Assembly (NCBI RefSeq): GCF_000332515.2 | Contig: NZ_AOGZ02000014.1 | Location: forward strand, 687,001 to 751,000 | Direction: 5' to 3' | DNA: 64,000 bases | Source: Leptospira wolbachii serovar Codice str. CDC | GTDB lineage: Bacteria; Spirochaetota; Leptospiria; Leptospirales; Leptospiraceae | Made by a program: the position numbers and the translations under genes | Notes under the pieces: generated by a model | What the model was told of the DNA's origin: nothing | What the model saw: the letters and a program-made list of their open reading frames with translations, nothing else | Database searches by the model: none | Shown: positions 52,656-61,780 of the stretch, in pieces | How positions within the stretch are numbered: position 1 is the stretch's first letter | Layout of the letters: each line of letters begins with the position of its first letter

Positions 52656-54056
52656 ATGCGAAAATTCAATCTTAATATATTACCTTTGTTTTTTTGTGTT
52701 TCTTGTTTTTATCATCCGTTATGGAGGCCCTATTTTTTCCCAGAAAAGGATCAGTTTTCCAAACTCCATTTACAACTTGCTGCGGCCTTATTCCTCATAC
52801 AACCTAGGATCTATTCTCTTTCCAAAACTTCGGGAGTCGAAGGTGAAACGATAGTCATCGAAGGGGTGAACTTTTCCGCAGAAGCTTTAGAAAACAAAGT
52901 GTTCTTTGCTGGTCCTGTAGAAGCAGCCATCGATGCCGCAAGCCAAACGAGTGTCACAGTTCGCGTTCCCTACGGTGCAAAATCCGGAGCCATTACAATC
53001 CAAAACAACCAAGGTTCTTCGCAGAGCTTAGATACATTTATCGTATATCGCTATTTCATCAGTTTCTCTGCTGGCACCAATACAGAACTATACTCCCTCA
53101 ATATGAATACTGGCGAGATAGTTGCGACACCAGGATCACCTTATCCACTGGCATCCAATTCTGCCAAGTTTTCAGCAAATGGAAAATTTGCTTATTCCGG
53201 TGGATTCGGAATCACCAATATCTCTAGTTATGCGGTAAATCCAACCAATGGATTTCTGTCTTCTCTAAATACCAATGCAGGCACCACAACAATCGATCCT
53301 GTATTCTTTGCCTTTCACCCATCAAGCAGATTTTTATATGTATCAAGCATTAGTGGTGCCAGCATCGCTGCTTTTGCCTTTGACCAGAATACGGGAATAC
53401 TTACAAAGATAAATGATTATAACCAACCCTGCTCCTGCAGTCTCAACCATTTGGCAATCACTCACAATGGAAAATTTCTTTATGTCACTGGAAATGGTGG
53501 CAGCGAACCTATCATCGGTTATTTGATAGATCAGGCGACAGGGGTATTGTCTAATTTGGTCGGTTCTCCATTTGCGACGGGGATCTCCAATCTAGAGGCC
53601 CTTCTCATTGAGCCCACATCCAACTACTTATATTCCGTTTCTGGAACCAGCGTTATTGTTGGCAGGCAAATTGATTTGTCCACAGGGAGCCTAACAGCGA
53701 TTCCAGGAAGCCCCTTTGCAGGAACAGCAGGAAACTTTCGGGCTGTGATGCATCCATCAGGAAGGTATTTTTATACAGTGAATATTCTAGGGGCACAATT
53801 AGCAAAACATGATATATCTTTAACTAATGGTTCCCTCTCCTCAGCAAATTCCATTCTGACCTTTGGATCCAACTTACAATTTGTTACATTGGATCCGACC
53901 GGTACTTATGGTTTTGTCAGCAATATTTCATCGAACAATTTTTATCAATTCCGAGTGGATGCAGTAACGGGAGGAACATCTCTAATGAACTCTGGCATTC
54001 CTTATCCTGCTTCGACTACCCCCAATGTCCCTGAACCTTTTCGAGTAGCACAATGA
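52656..54056 (+). CDS. IPT/TIG plus beta-propeller lipoprotein
   Basis: A 466-residue surface-type lipoprotein. The signal peptide has a lipobox-like LFFCVSC near residue 17. Residues about 55-130 form an IPT/TIG immunoglobulin-like domain (GVEGETIVIEGVNFS, ASQTSVTVRVPYGAKSGAIT). The rest is a seven-bladed lactonase-like propeller with recurring units: VVATPGSPYPL-type, FAFDQNTGILTKI, VGSPFATGIS, AIPGSPFAGTAG, FYTVNILG. It closely resembles the lipoprotein at 44700-45959 but adds the IPT/TIG module. Extracellular binding is a reasonable inference. It lies 233 bases from the divergent lactonase-like gene. Confidence 0.83.
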   Translation: MRKFNLNILPLFFCVSCFYHPLWRPYFFPEKDQFSKLHLQLAAALFLIQPRIYSLSKTSGVEGETIVIEGVNFSAEALENKVFFAGPVEAAIDAASQTSVTVRVPYGAKSGAITIQNNQGSSQSLDTFIVYRYFISFSAGTNTELYSLNMNTGEIVATPGSPYPLASNSAKFSANGKFAYSGGFGITNISSYAVNPTNGFLSSLNTNAGTTTIDPVFFAFHPSSRFLYVSSISGASIAAFAFDQNTGILTKINDYNQPCSCSLNHLAITHNGKFLYVTGNGGSEPIIGYLIDQATGVLSNLVGSPFATGISNLEALLIEPTSNYLYSVSGTSVIVGRQIDLSTGSLTAIPGSPFAGTAGNFRAVMHPSGRYFYTVNILGAQLAKHDISLTNGSLSSANSILTFGSNLQFVTLDPTGTYGFVSNISSNNFYQFRVDAVTGGTSLMNSGIPYPASTTPNVPEPFRVAQ

Positions 54057-54178
54057 TTAAAAAACTATCATAGGAGCCGCTTTTCAACCATTAGGTTACT
54101 CTTTTTATGAACTAAGTACGTTCATTTCATTTGAGGATTTCTTGACTTTTTTCTTTTAGCTGATTTATTTTCTAACGA

Positions 54179-56659
54179 ATGACCCAATTTCTAACGTTTG
54201 TTCGCTCTCTCTTTCAGTCTCCAGCGGGAGTGGAACTCCGCTACCAAAGGTATTATGTAGCAACCAATTCTATTTATGTCTTAGCGGGTCTCATCCACTT
54301 CACCTTCATCTTTTTCTTTTCTGCTGTGGGAGCAATAGAAATGGCGCTCTTCAATATCGGGAGTGTAGTTTGGTTTGGGTTCACCATCTGGATCAATCGA
54401 AAGAAATTCCTTTTCACTTCTTTGTATTTATGTTTTTCAGAAGTGTTCCTGCACGCTTTAGCAGCCACGTACTTTTTTGGATGGGGCGCTGGATACCAAT
54501 ATTACATGATGCTTTTTGCCACAGGGATTTTTCTATTACCTCCTGGAAAAAACTTTCTTAAGTTTGGAAGTATAGTCATTGGATGTTTACTATTTGCATC
54601 TACCTATTATTATTCGATGTCCTATCCTCCCTTATATGTATGGAGTGAGAATTTTCTTGCTCTCATCAATGTATCCAATATTATTTTTTCTACACTCTTC
54701 CATGCTGGATTTGCTTACTATTTCACTTTGGCAGCTAACGTAGCCGAAGATTCATTGGAGAGAGAAAACAAAGCACAAACAGCTTTTTTTCAAAACATAT
54801 CCCATGAATTACGAACTCCCCTCACCTTAATTTCGGGTTCATCGGAATCGGCCCTTCTGCGAGAAGAAGGGCTTTCTTCTTCAGAAGTAAAAGTTGTGGT
54901 AAACCAATCAAGACGACTCACTCGTTTGGTAAACCAACTCCTGGATCTCCAAAAAATTACTTCAGGTAGGATGGAACTTCGAAAGTCTCCACTTCGTTTG
55001 GGTGAATTTTTAACCCAGGTATCAGAAAACTTTACCGCCTATGTAAAACGGAAAAATATCAACTTCGAACTGATATTATGTGACGAACCTTTGTTTGTTG
55101 ATGCAGATCCAGAACAATTAGACAAATGTATTTTTAATTATCTCTCCAACTCGATTAAGTTTACAGAAGCGGGAGGAATGATTCGTTTCGAATTACAAAA
55201 AAAAGAAAATGAGGCAGTGGTTTCCGTTCGAGATACTGGAGTTGGAATGGAAGAAACCCAGATCCGAAGATTATTTTCAAGATTTGGAATTAGCGAAGCT
55301 TCTCTAACTCGAGAGCAAGAAGGAACAGGACTTGGACTTGCTTTAGTAAAAGAATTAGTCGAATTACATGGCGGTAAGGTGGGAGTGGAAAGTGAACTAG
55401 GAAAGGGTTCTCATTTTTATTTCACTTTACCTCTTTTATCAATCGTTTCTAAAGAAGTGAAAACAAATAATAATCATTACCATCTAAGCAGACATGAATA
55501 CATCCCTGATGAAGTAAAACATCCCTTTCTTTCTTTAGAAAAAACCAACCTAAAAAGACCCACCAAACTTCTAGTAGTTGAAGACAATCCCGATTTACGA
55601 TCTTATTTAGGATCCATTTTAACTCGTGTGGGGTTTCACGTTCTTGTGGCAGCGGATGGACAAGCGGGGCTTGATGCGATCTATTCAGAAACGCCCGATT
55701 TAATTATCACCGACCTCATGATGCCTAAACTAAGCGGGCTCGACCTAATCCGTGAAATTAGAAAAAAAGAACATCTACATTCATTACCAATCATTCTACT
55801 CACAGCCAAAGCAGATGAATCCACAAGAAAAGAAGTACATGGAGAAGGAGCAGATATATACCTTTCGAAACCATTTCTAGAATCTGAACTTTTGAGTGTG
55901 GTTCGAAACGCTTTACGATTAAAAGAAAAAGAATTCTATCTTAGAGAAGAACTTTCCCGTGGCATTCGAATCCAAAAGAAACTTTTGCCCGAGTTGAACT
56001 TTGACAAAGGACTCATTTCGGCAGACTTAGAATTTTTGCCAAGTGATGGAATTGCTGGCGATTATTACGTTGTGCAATCATTAGGTGGTGGTAAAACTTT
56101 TTTATTTTTGGCTGATGTTTCGGGTCACGGTTTTGCCGCAGGAATGGTCTCTGCCCTATTACATTTTGTTTTACAACTACCCGAAACTCCTAAAGAAAAT
56201 CCATCAATTTGTTTAGAACGTTTGAATTCCTATCTCTATGGAAACACTGCCGGTTTGTTTGTTACAGCAGTCGCGGTGGTAGTGGACTCCCATCAAAATA
56301 AATTTACTTGGTCAAAAGCGGGTCATGAAGATATTTATCTAGGCACAAAAGATGGATTTTCTCCACTTATCGGAAAGGGCAAACCATTGGCAGTTTTTTC
56401 AAACTGGGTGGGAGAAAATAATGAAGTGAGTTATTTGTCAGGCGATACACTCTTCTTATTCTCCGATGGAATTTTTGATGTTCGTTCCAAAGATCAAACT
56501 CTCTTTCGGGATTCTGGGTTTTTGGAATGGGCAAAAGAAAGGACTAATTGGAAGGAAAAAACATCCCTTCGTAATTTATTGCAAATGGCAAGAAACCATC
56601 AAAACTCAGAAAAGTTTGAAGATGATGTCACTTTGCTTTCCGTTGAATTTTTAAAATAG
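54179..56659 (+). CDS. Hybrid histidine kinase-receiver-SpoIIE phosphatase fusion
   Basis: An 826-residue signalling protein with four modules. Six or so membrane helices occupy residues 25-200. HisKA and HATPase domains follow (residues 200-440) with the phospho-acceptor His209 in [28 protein letters not shown] and [11 protein letters not shown] receiver (about 460-575) has Asp512 in [12 protein letters not shown] SpoIIE/PP2C phosphatase (about 600-826) has [24 protein letters not shown] and [10 protein letters not shown] with its metal aspartates. The layout suggests that an environmental signal drives phosphorylation that in turn controls dephosphorylation of a serine-phosphorylated partner, as in partner-switching systems. 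The partner is not adjacent. Confidence 0.9.
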   Translation: MTQFLTFVRSLFQSPAGVELRYQRYYVATNSIYVLAGLIHFTFIFFFSAVGAIEMALFNIGSVVWFGFTIWINRKKFLFTSLYLCFSEVFLHALAATYFFGWGAGYQYYMMLFATGIFLLPPGKNFLKFGSIVIGCLLFASTYYYSMSYPPLYVWSENFLALINVSNIIFSTLFHAGFAYYFTLAANVAEDSLERENKAQTAFFQNISHELRTPLTLISGSSESALLREEGLSSSEVKVVVNQSRRLTRLVNQLLDLQKITSGRMELRKSPLRLGEFLTQVSENFTAYVKRKNINFELILCDEPLFVDADPEQLDKCIFNYLSNSIKFTEAGGMIRFELQKKENEAVVSVRDTGVGMEETQIRRLFSRFGISEASLTREQEGTGLGLALVKELVELHGGKVGVESELGKGSHFYFTLPLLSIVSKEVKTNNNHYHLSRHEYIPDEVKHPFLSLEKTNLKRPTKLLVVEDNPDLRSYLGSILTRVGFHVLVAADGQAGLDAIYSETPDLIITDLMMPKLSGLDLIREIRKKEHLHSLPIILLTAKADESTRKEVHGEGADIYLSKPFLESELLSVVRNALRLKEKEFYLREELSRGIRIQKKLLPELNFDKGLISADLEFLPSDGIAGDYYVVQSLGGGKTFLFLADVSGHGFAAGMVSALLHFVLQLPETPKENPSICLERLNSYLYGNTAGLFVTAVAVVVDSHQNKFTWSKAGHEDIYLGTKDGFSPLIGKGKPLAVFSNWVGENNEVSYLSGDTLFLFSDGIFDVRSKDQTLFRDSGFLEWAKERTNWKEKTSLRNLLQMARNHQNSEKFEDDVTLLSVEFLK

Positions 56660-56942
56660 AGTTGATAGGATGATTCGTCTTTCTTGTTAAATCAATACAG
56701 GATTAGCTTCTTATGGGTTACAAACTCAGAACATTGTTCGATTTGATGGTATTTTCAGAATGCCCTGCATCCGGAATATTACCTCTTTTAATGAGTTGTT
56801 TTTTTTTCAGTCCTCTTACCATTATGTGCTATCTATTCAGGTTTCGGTGAAGAGTCAGGCGTTACCTTTTGCAAGAAATTTTATTGCTAGTTACATAACC
56901 CGTACAACCTTTTAGAAATGAAATTGAGATGGAAAAACTAAA
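56660..56942. other. Intergenic region without a supported gene
   Basis: 283 bases between the hybrid kinase and the SH3 lipoprotein genes. A 45-codon frame at 56713-56850 begins with ATG but has no ribosome binding site and a composition (Cys/Phe/Leu) that gives no protein-like pattern; I do not count it as a gene. No clear terminator or promoter is visible. Confidence 0.5.
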
Positions 56943-57638
56943 ATGAAAAACCCTATTGGAGTGATTATACTCCTCTTTGTCTCATGTTATTCCCAACAAC
57001 TCCTTCCCTGTGAACCATTTGAACCGGTGTTTTTAAAACCAATTGATACATCACGAGAAGATAAAGATTTCTTTTCATTCAAACAGAAGTTAGAAAAAGC
57101 GATCCAAGAGAAAAATCTAAAATTCATTGAATCAATAATAGATCCTCAGATTTCTTTTGAATTTGCTGAGGACGGGATGGGGAAAACAAAATTTTTAAAA
57201 TATTGGAAATTGGATAAAAATCCAAAGAACTCTGAATTTTGGAACGAACTCTCGCAAATGATAAACCTCGGTTTTACATTTAAAGATAATATTTGGTCAG
57301 CTCCGTTTTTATTCAACCAAACACCTGAATCCATTGATTCCTATAGCTTTTCGCTTATTACGGGAAATACAGTCAATATTCGGAATAAACCTTCCAAAAA
57401 GGGGGCGGTCCTAACGCAACTTAGCTGGGAGTTTGTTAAAAATGAATATGATGAATCAAATGCAAACCAAAAACAACTTCCCAATGAACCGTGTAATTGG
57501 AAAAAGGTTTGTATTTCTGATGGGCAAGTTGGGTATATTTGTGAACAATATTTACGAAGTCCGATGGATCACCGCGTTGGTTTTTCTAAGAAAAACAACT
57601 CATGGATGATGATTTTCTTTGTAGAAGGTGGAGACTAA
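56943..57638 (+). CDS. SH3-domain lipoprotein
   Basis: A 231-residue lipoprotein. The signal MKNPIGVIILLFVSC ends in a lipobox, Cys15. The middle region (residues about 40-125) is helical with no known domain; residues about 135-210 form a bacterial SH3 domain (GNTVNIRNKPSKKGAVLTQL, then VCISDGQVGYICEQYL). Similar SH3 lipoproteins bind peptidoglycan or envelope proteins. No clear ribosome binding site precedes ATG 56943; the upstream is AT-rich. The gene ends 48 bases before the end of the convergent clpP, with a hairpin between. Confidence 0.75.
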   Translation: MKNPIGVIILLFVSCYSQQLLPCEPFEPVFLKPIDTSREDKDFFSFKQKLEKAIQEKNLKFIESIIDPQISFEFAEDGMGKTKFLKYWKLDKNPKNSEFWNELSQMINLGFTFKDNIWSAPFLFNQTPESIDSYSFSLITGNTVNIRNKPSKKGAVLTQLSWEFVKNEYDESNANQKQLPNEPCNWKKVCISDGQVGYICEQYLRSPMDHRVGFSKKNNSWMMIFFVEGGD

Positions 57639-57653
57639 AATAAAAACTGCTTA

Positions 57654-57676
57654 GGCCACACTTCTTTGTTGTGGCC
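57654..57676. terminator. Hairpin between the SH3 lipoprotein gene and clpP
   Basis: GGCCACA (57654-57660) pairs with TGTGGCC (57670-57676) around a nine-base loop. On the minus strand it is followed within ten bases by TTTTTATTTT, so it probably ends the sigma factor-clpP transcript. It may serve the plus strand less efficiently. Confidence 0.5.
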
Positions 57677-57685
57677 AGTTGCAAC

Positions 57686-58246
57686 TCAAACCCCAATAAT
57701 TTTATCAATTACCCCATATTCCAGCGCTTCAGTCGCTGAAAACCAAGTATCTCGCTCCGTGTCTTCCATGATTCTCTCTAAAGGTTGGCCAGTTGCCTTT
57801 GCCATAATTTCGTTTAACAAATCTTTTTCCCTTCTGACTGATTCGGCAAAAATTCGAATGTCTTCTGCCGGCCCTTTGAATTCTCCCATAACATGTGGTT
57901 GGTGGATCAGCACCTTACTATGAGGGTAGGCAAAACGGTTTCCCTTGGCTCCAGAAAGTAAAAGAACCGCACCAAATGACATGGCCATACCTAAACAAAT
58001 AGTATAAACGGGATTATGTAGACTTTTCATTACATCAAGAATCGCCAAACCTGCATAAGTGGATCCTCCAGGAGAATGTATATATAAAGTGACAGGCCTT
58101 GTAGGATCCAATGCTTCCAGATACAAAAATCGATCGATCAGGTACCTGGCGGAGTTATCATTCACTTCCCCCCAGAGAAAAACTTTTCGTTGTTCTAAGT
58201 ATACATTTTCGATTTGTCCATTCGAATAAACTTGAGTTGCTTCCAT
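57686..58246 (-). CDS. clpP: ClpP-family serine protease subunit
   Basis: Proteolytic subunit of a Clp protease. The 186-residue protein has all three catalytic residues: Ser90 in GMAMSFGAV, His115 in VLIHQPH and Asp166 in TERDTWFSA. SPGGSTYAG forms the oxyanion region. The sequence differs from the commonest ClpP (GMAASMG to GMAMSFG), suggesting a second paralogue, as found in Leptospira and other genera with ClpP1/ClpP2. No clpX is adjacent. AGGAGG just before ATG 58246 is a strong ribosome binding site. It sits nine bases downstream of a sigma factor gene on the same strand, so the two are co-transcribed. Confidence 0.9.
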   Translation of the reverse strand: MEATQVYSNGQIENVYLEQRKVFLWGEVNDNSARYLIDRFLYLEALDPTRPVTLYIHSPGGSTYAGLAILDVMKSLHNPVYTICLGMAMSFGAVLLLSGAKGNRFAYPHSKVLIHQPHVMGEFKGPAEDIRIFAESVRREKDLLNEIMAKATGQPLERIMEDTERDTWFSATEALEYGVIDKIIGV

Positions 58247-58255
58247 AAGATCCTC

Positions 58256-58834
58256 CTAAGCCGCCATGAGATAAGTGGCACGAGCCTCTGGGCGGAAGGT
58301 TTCACCAATTCCATTCCTAAGAATTTGCTTTAAGCGGATATGCCTCTTTTTGATGAACGATAAAGTTTTTCCTTCTGAGATCGAAATTTCGGATAACGAA
58401 TAATTTTTGTAATAGTATAGTTCGATTATTTTTTGATCCGCTGGATCCAACTGATTTACGTTTTTTAAAATAGTATCGAAACATTCTTTTTCAAAATATG
58501 AGGAATCTAATTCTTCTGCATTTTGATCAATTTCATTCGGATCTAGAAAAACTAAATTCTTGTTTTCCTTTTTTCTTAGAATCCGGTCTCCGTATTTGAT
58601 GAGATTTCTCTTCAATAAAGAAGGAAAGGCCGCAGGAGTCGTGATTTTTTCCAGATTGCGATATAGGTCCCAGAAAGATTCCTGAACTACATCCTGAGAA
58701 AGATCATCATCATTTAAAATCTTGGACGCAAATTTGATAGCAAAACCAGAAAACCGATTTTGCAAAGTAGTCCAAGCACGCAAATCTCCCGACTTTGCCT
58801 GGTCCAAAAGTTCAATATAGCTTTTTTCTTTCAT
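58256..58834 (-). CDS. ECF-like sigma-70 family factor
   Basis: A 192-residue sigma factor starting at ATG 58834 (KEKSYIELLDQAKSGDLRAW). Residues about 20-95 form region 2 with FSGFAIKFASKILNDDDLSQDVVQESFWDLYRN, and residues about 130-180 region 4 with a helix-turn-helix (QKIIELYYYKNYSLSEISIS, SFIKKRHIRLKQIL). Region 3 is absent, as in ECF factors. An in-frame upstream start at 58924 is possible but lacks a ribosome binding site. It is followed immediately by clpP, and no anti-sigma factor gene is adjacent. Likely a stress-type regulator. Confidence 0.85.
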   Translation of the reverse strand: MKEKSYIELLDQAKSGDLRAWTTLQNRFSGFAIKFASKILNDDDLSQDVVQESFWDLYRNLEKITTPAAFPSLLKRNLIKYGDRILRKKENKNLVFLDPNEIDQNAEELDSSYFEKECFDTILKNVNQLDPADQKIIELYYYKNYSLSEISISEGKTLSFIKKRHIRLKQILRNGIGETFRPEARATYLMAA

Positions 58835-58924
58835 ACAATCCAATGTCCCTGACAAAGCGAAAACGGTTCCTAAAAAACTGATTCTCGGATAAAAAAAAGA
58901 ACTTTTTTGAGCTACTCCCCGCAT

Positions 58925-59614
58925 GGCCTAACTCGGACGGCGGTTTGTGGATTCGCATTTGAATTATGTCTCATCCCCTACCCACTTCCTAAAAATTTTG
59001 TCATTCCACACTTAGCGATACTCTCCTTTAAGAATTACCTCCCCACCCTCTGATGGATCGACAACCTCTTCGGGGCGAGTCCCCAAACACTTGATGCTAT
59101 TTTGAAATTTTTTTCTAACTCATTAAACCAATCTCAATCCATTGGGACCGGGCTATCCAGGGCTTCGGTCGCATAGCGACCGCTAACGCGCCCTTACTAT
59201 CCCTCTCGCAGTGTTCCATTTGTTAAAAGTGGATCCTATCTTGGATTTTGTGTCTTACTTATCGTGCTTCGCTGCTTGATTCTGGGTACTTGGTTTTGGA
59301 AAAACCATTAATAAGTTCCTATGTGGTGCAATAAGGAATGCGAAGGAACGTAGGTGATTTAATAGAAATATAATTTAGAATAAATCTAATTTTTTTATCC
59401 ATTCAACTTTTGATCTGCTGATTCTTATCAGTTTTTAATTTTCTGCACATTTATATATCACAAGTCCAAGATAGCTCTTCTGGGAGATTTTGTTATACAT
59501 TAAAAAAATACCTATTTTAAGAAATTAATAGTTGAATATAAAATCACACTAGTATCTTCTTCCATCGAGCTGCATAACTAAGGTTTAAGTTTTATATAGT
59601 CTTAATCAAATAAT
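58925..59614. other. Gene-free region with structured element
   Basis: 690 bases between a minus-strand sigma factor gene and a plus-strand kinase gene. No reading frame with coding character was found. Two GC-rich structures stand out, GGGGCGAGTCCCC at 59072-59084 and the hairpin at 59159-59194. The right third is strongly AT-rich. Promoters for both flanking genes must lie here, but none is clear. Confidence 0.55.
59159..59194. repeat. Structured GC-rich hairpin, possible dispersed repeat
   Basis: GGTCGC (59167-59172) and GCGACC (59176-59181) pair around ATA, and AGGGC (59159-59163) pairs with GCCCT (59190-59194) outside, giving a two-tier hairpin in an otherwise AT-rich gap. Its base composition is unlike its surroundings. 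I have an impression that similar sequences recur in Leptospira intergenic regions, but cannot confirm it here. Confidence 0.45.
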
Positions 59615-59623
59615 TTGAAAAAA

Positions 59624-61768
59624 ATGAATCATAGTATAGATAGAGATAAAAAAGAAACTCATTGGTCAGTAGAATTTTATGAATTTTTGCCTGTTGCATT
59701 TTTTAAGATATCGAAAAAGGGAATCATAAATTATGTAAATGTACCTGGTCAAAAATTAACGAACAGAACTGCAACTGAACTTTTACATACCCCATTCGAA
59801 TCAATATTAGTTGAAAATTCAAAATCGATCTTTCATCAATTTTTAAAATCTATTAACTTCGAAGAACAAAATCAGACCTGCCTTGTAGAAATAAACAAAA
59901 CACAAGATTTAGTTTCAAAAGTGTCACTTCATGGAAATCTTTCTGCGGATGCGGAATGGATCCAACTGGTTGTGATAGAATGTTTAATTGAAGCAGAATC
60001 AAATATCTCATTCAAACAAGAATTTGAAGATATCTCAAATGTAGCCAACATTGGTCGATGGGAATTAGATCTAGTGACGGGTAAATTAAATTGGTCAAAT
60101 AAAATTTATGAATTATTTGAACTAAATGCTGATGTTTTTCAACCCAGTTATGAAGCATTCTTATCAGTAATTCATCCAGAAGACCGCGAAAAAGTAGAGC
60201 AAGCTTACTCTAATTCCTTGATAGACAAAAAAAAATACGAGATTGAGCATCGCCTCATCATGTTAGACGGACATGTTAAGTGGGTCAGAGAAACTTGTTA
60301 TTCAATTTTTGATCCATTCGATAAACCGCTAAAGTCTATTGGAACCTGTCAAGACATCACTAGACAAAAAGAATTGGAAATATATCTCCAGAAAAGTGAA
60401 AAAAACTATTCGAGTTTGGTAGAAAATACAGACAGTCTTGTTTGGAGCTGCGATCAGAACGGTCATTTCAAATATCTCAATCCGGCTTGGGAAAAATTAC
60501 TTGGATATCCAAAACACGAGATGATTGATCGACCATTCACCGAATTTCAACCAATAGAAATTTCTATTAGAGACAAAGAAGCATTCAATAAATTCAATCT
60601 AAATGGTGATGTCACGAAAAATGGTTACGAAACCATATTTCTTACTAAAAATGGGGAAACAAAATATTTAATTTTTTATTCAACGCCCATTAAAAATGAT
60701 TCTGATAACATTGTAGGATCTCATGGTACAGCCAATGATATAACATTCAAACATACTTTGGATTTAAAATTGGAAGAAACATATTTTGAGTTAGGTCAAA
60801 GGCAATATGCAATTGATCAACATGCGATTGTAGCTATTACTAACTTGGATGGAGATATTATCTATACAAATCGATTGTTTTGTAAGATTAGTAAGTATTC
60901 TAGAGAGGAATTGATAGGTAAGAATCATCGCATTATCAATTCTGGCTATCATCCCGCTGAATTTTTTAAGGATTTGTATAAAACAATAAAATCTGGAAAT
61001 ACTTGGTATGGCGAGATAAAAAATAAGGCTAAGGATGGAAGTTACTATTGGGTTGCTACGACCATTGCACCTATTAAAAATGCACGTGGAGAAGTTAAAA
61101 AGTATCTTTCAATTAGAACTGAAATAACTGAAACTAAAGAAGCAGGTGAAAAAATAAAATTACTTTTAAAAGAAAAAGCACTGATCCTCATAGAAGTGCA
61201 TCATCGAATTAAAAACAATATGAATACGATTTATAGTCTTTTAAAAATAGAAGCCAATTCACAAGAGGATTTAGCACACAAAACAATTCTTTTGGATGCA
61301 TCCAATCGTGTTCGAAGTATGATGCTGTTATACGATAAATTGTATCGTTCGGAAAATACAGATACAATTTCGGTAAAAGAATATTTTCCAATTTTAATTT
61401 CTGAAATTTTAAATATATTCCCAAATAAAGAAAAAATCACAACAAATATCGAAGTGGAACCAGTCGTTATCAGTGCAAAGACCATATCTTCAATTGGCAT
61501 AATCATCAATGAACTCGTAACCAATTCCATTAAATATTCTTTCTTAAATCGCGATTCAGGGAAAATTAGTTTTAGCGCAAAAACCGAAAACCAACTATTG
61601 GTAATTTGCTATGAAGACGATGGAATTCCAATAAATTCATCGGTTGACCTTCAGTCTCCAAATAGTTTTGGATTAAACCTCATCAATATGCTAGTAAAAC
61701 AATTAAAGGGAAACGTTTATATAGAAAGTTCCCTTGGCACCAAATATAGAATTGAAATTAAAGTTTAG
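59624..61768 (+). CDS. Multi-PAS sensor histidine kinase, HisKA_2 type
   Basis: A 714-residue cytoplasmic kinase with no membrane segment. Four PAS-like domains cover residues about 15-125, 130-250, 260-375 and 385-505. The third and fourth are marked by FKYLNPAWEKLLGYPKHEM and YTNRLFCKISKYSREELIGK. His527 lies in LIEVHHRIKNNMNTIYSLLK, followed by a HATPase domain with INELVTNSIKYSF, YEDDGIP and FGLNLINMLVKQLKG. The first ATG at 59624 is preferred to TTG 59615; no ribosome binding site is seen. The gene is much more AT-rich than the core genes and is followed after 12 bases by a response regulator. Confidence 0.88.
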   Translation: MNHSIDRDKKETHWSVEFYEFLPVAFFKISKKGIINYVNVPGQKLTNRTATELLHTPFESILVENSKSIFHQFLKSINFEEQNQTCLVEINKTQDLVSKVSLHGNLSADAEWIQLVVIECLIEAESNISFKQEFEDISNVANIGRWELDLVTGKLNWSNKIYELFELNADVFQPSYEAFLSVIHPEDREKVEQAYSNSLIDKKKYEIEHRLIMLDGHVKWVRETCYSIFDPFDKPLKSIGTCQDITRQKELEIYLQKSEKNYSSLVENTDSLVWSCDQNGHFKYLNPAWEKLLGYPKHEMIDRPFTEFQPIEISIRDKEAFNKFNLNGDVTKNGYETIFLTKNGETKYLIFYSTPIKNDSDNIVGSHGTANDITFKHTLDLKLEETYFELGQRQYAIDQHAIVAITNLDGDIIYTNRLFCKISKYSREELIGKNHRIINSGYHPAEFFKDLYKTIKSGNTWYGEIKNKAKDGSYYWVATTIAPIKNARGEVKKYLSIRTEITETKEAGEKIKLLLKEKALILIEVHHRIKNNMNTIYSLLKIEANSQEDLAHKTILLDASNRVRSMMLLYDKLYRSENTDTISVKEYFPILISEILNIFPNKEKITTNIEVEPVVISAKTISSIGIIINELVTNSIKYSFLNRDSGKISFSAKTENQLLVICYEDDGIPINSSVDLQSPNSFGLNLINMLVKQLKGNVYIESSLGTKYRIEIKV

Positions 61769-61780
61769 GAATTTTTAGAA

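Noticed and set aside
56713..56850. 45-codon ATG frame between the hybrid kinase and SH3 lipoprotein genes
   Set aside because: No ribosome binding site, no recognisable pattern; mentioned only in the intergenic entry.
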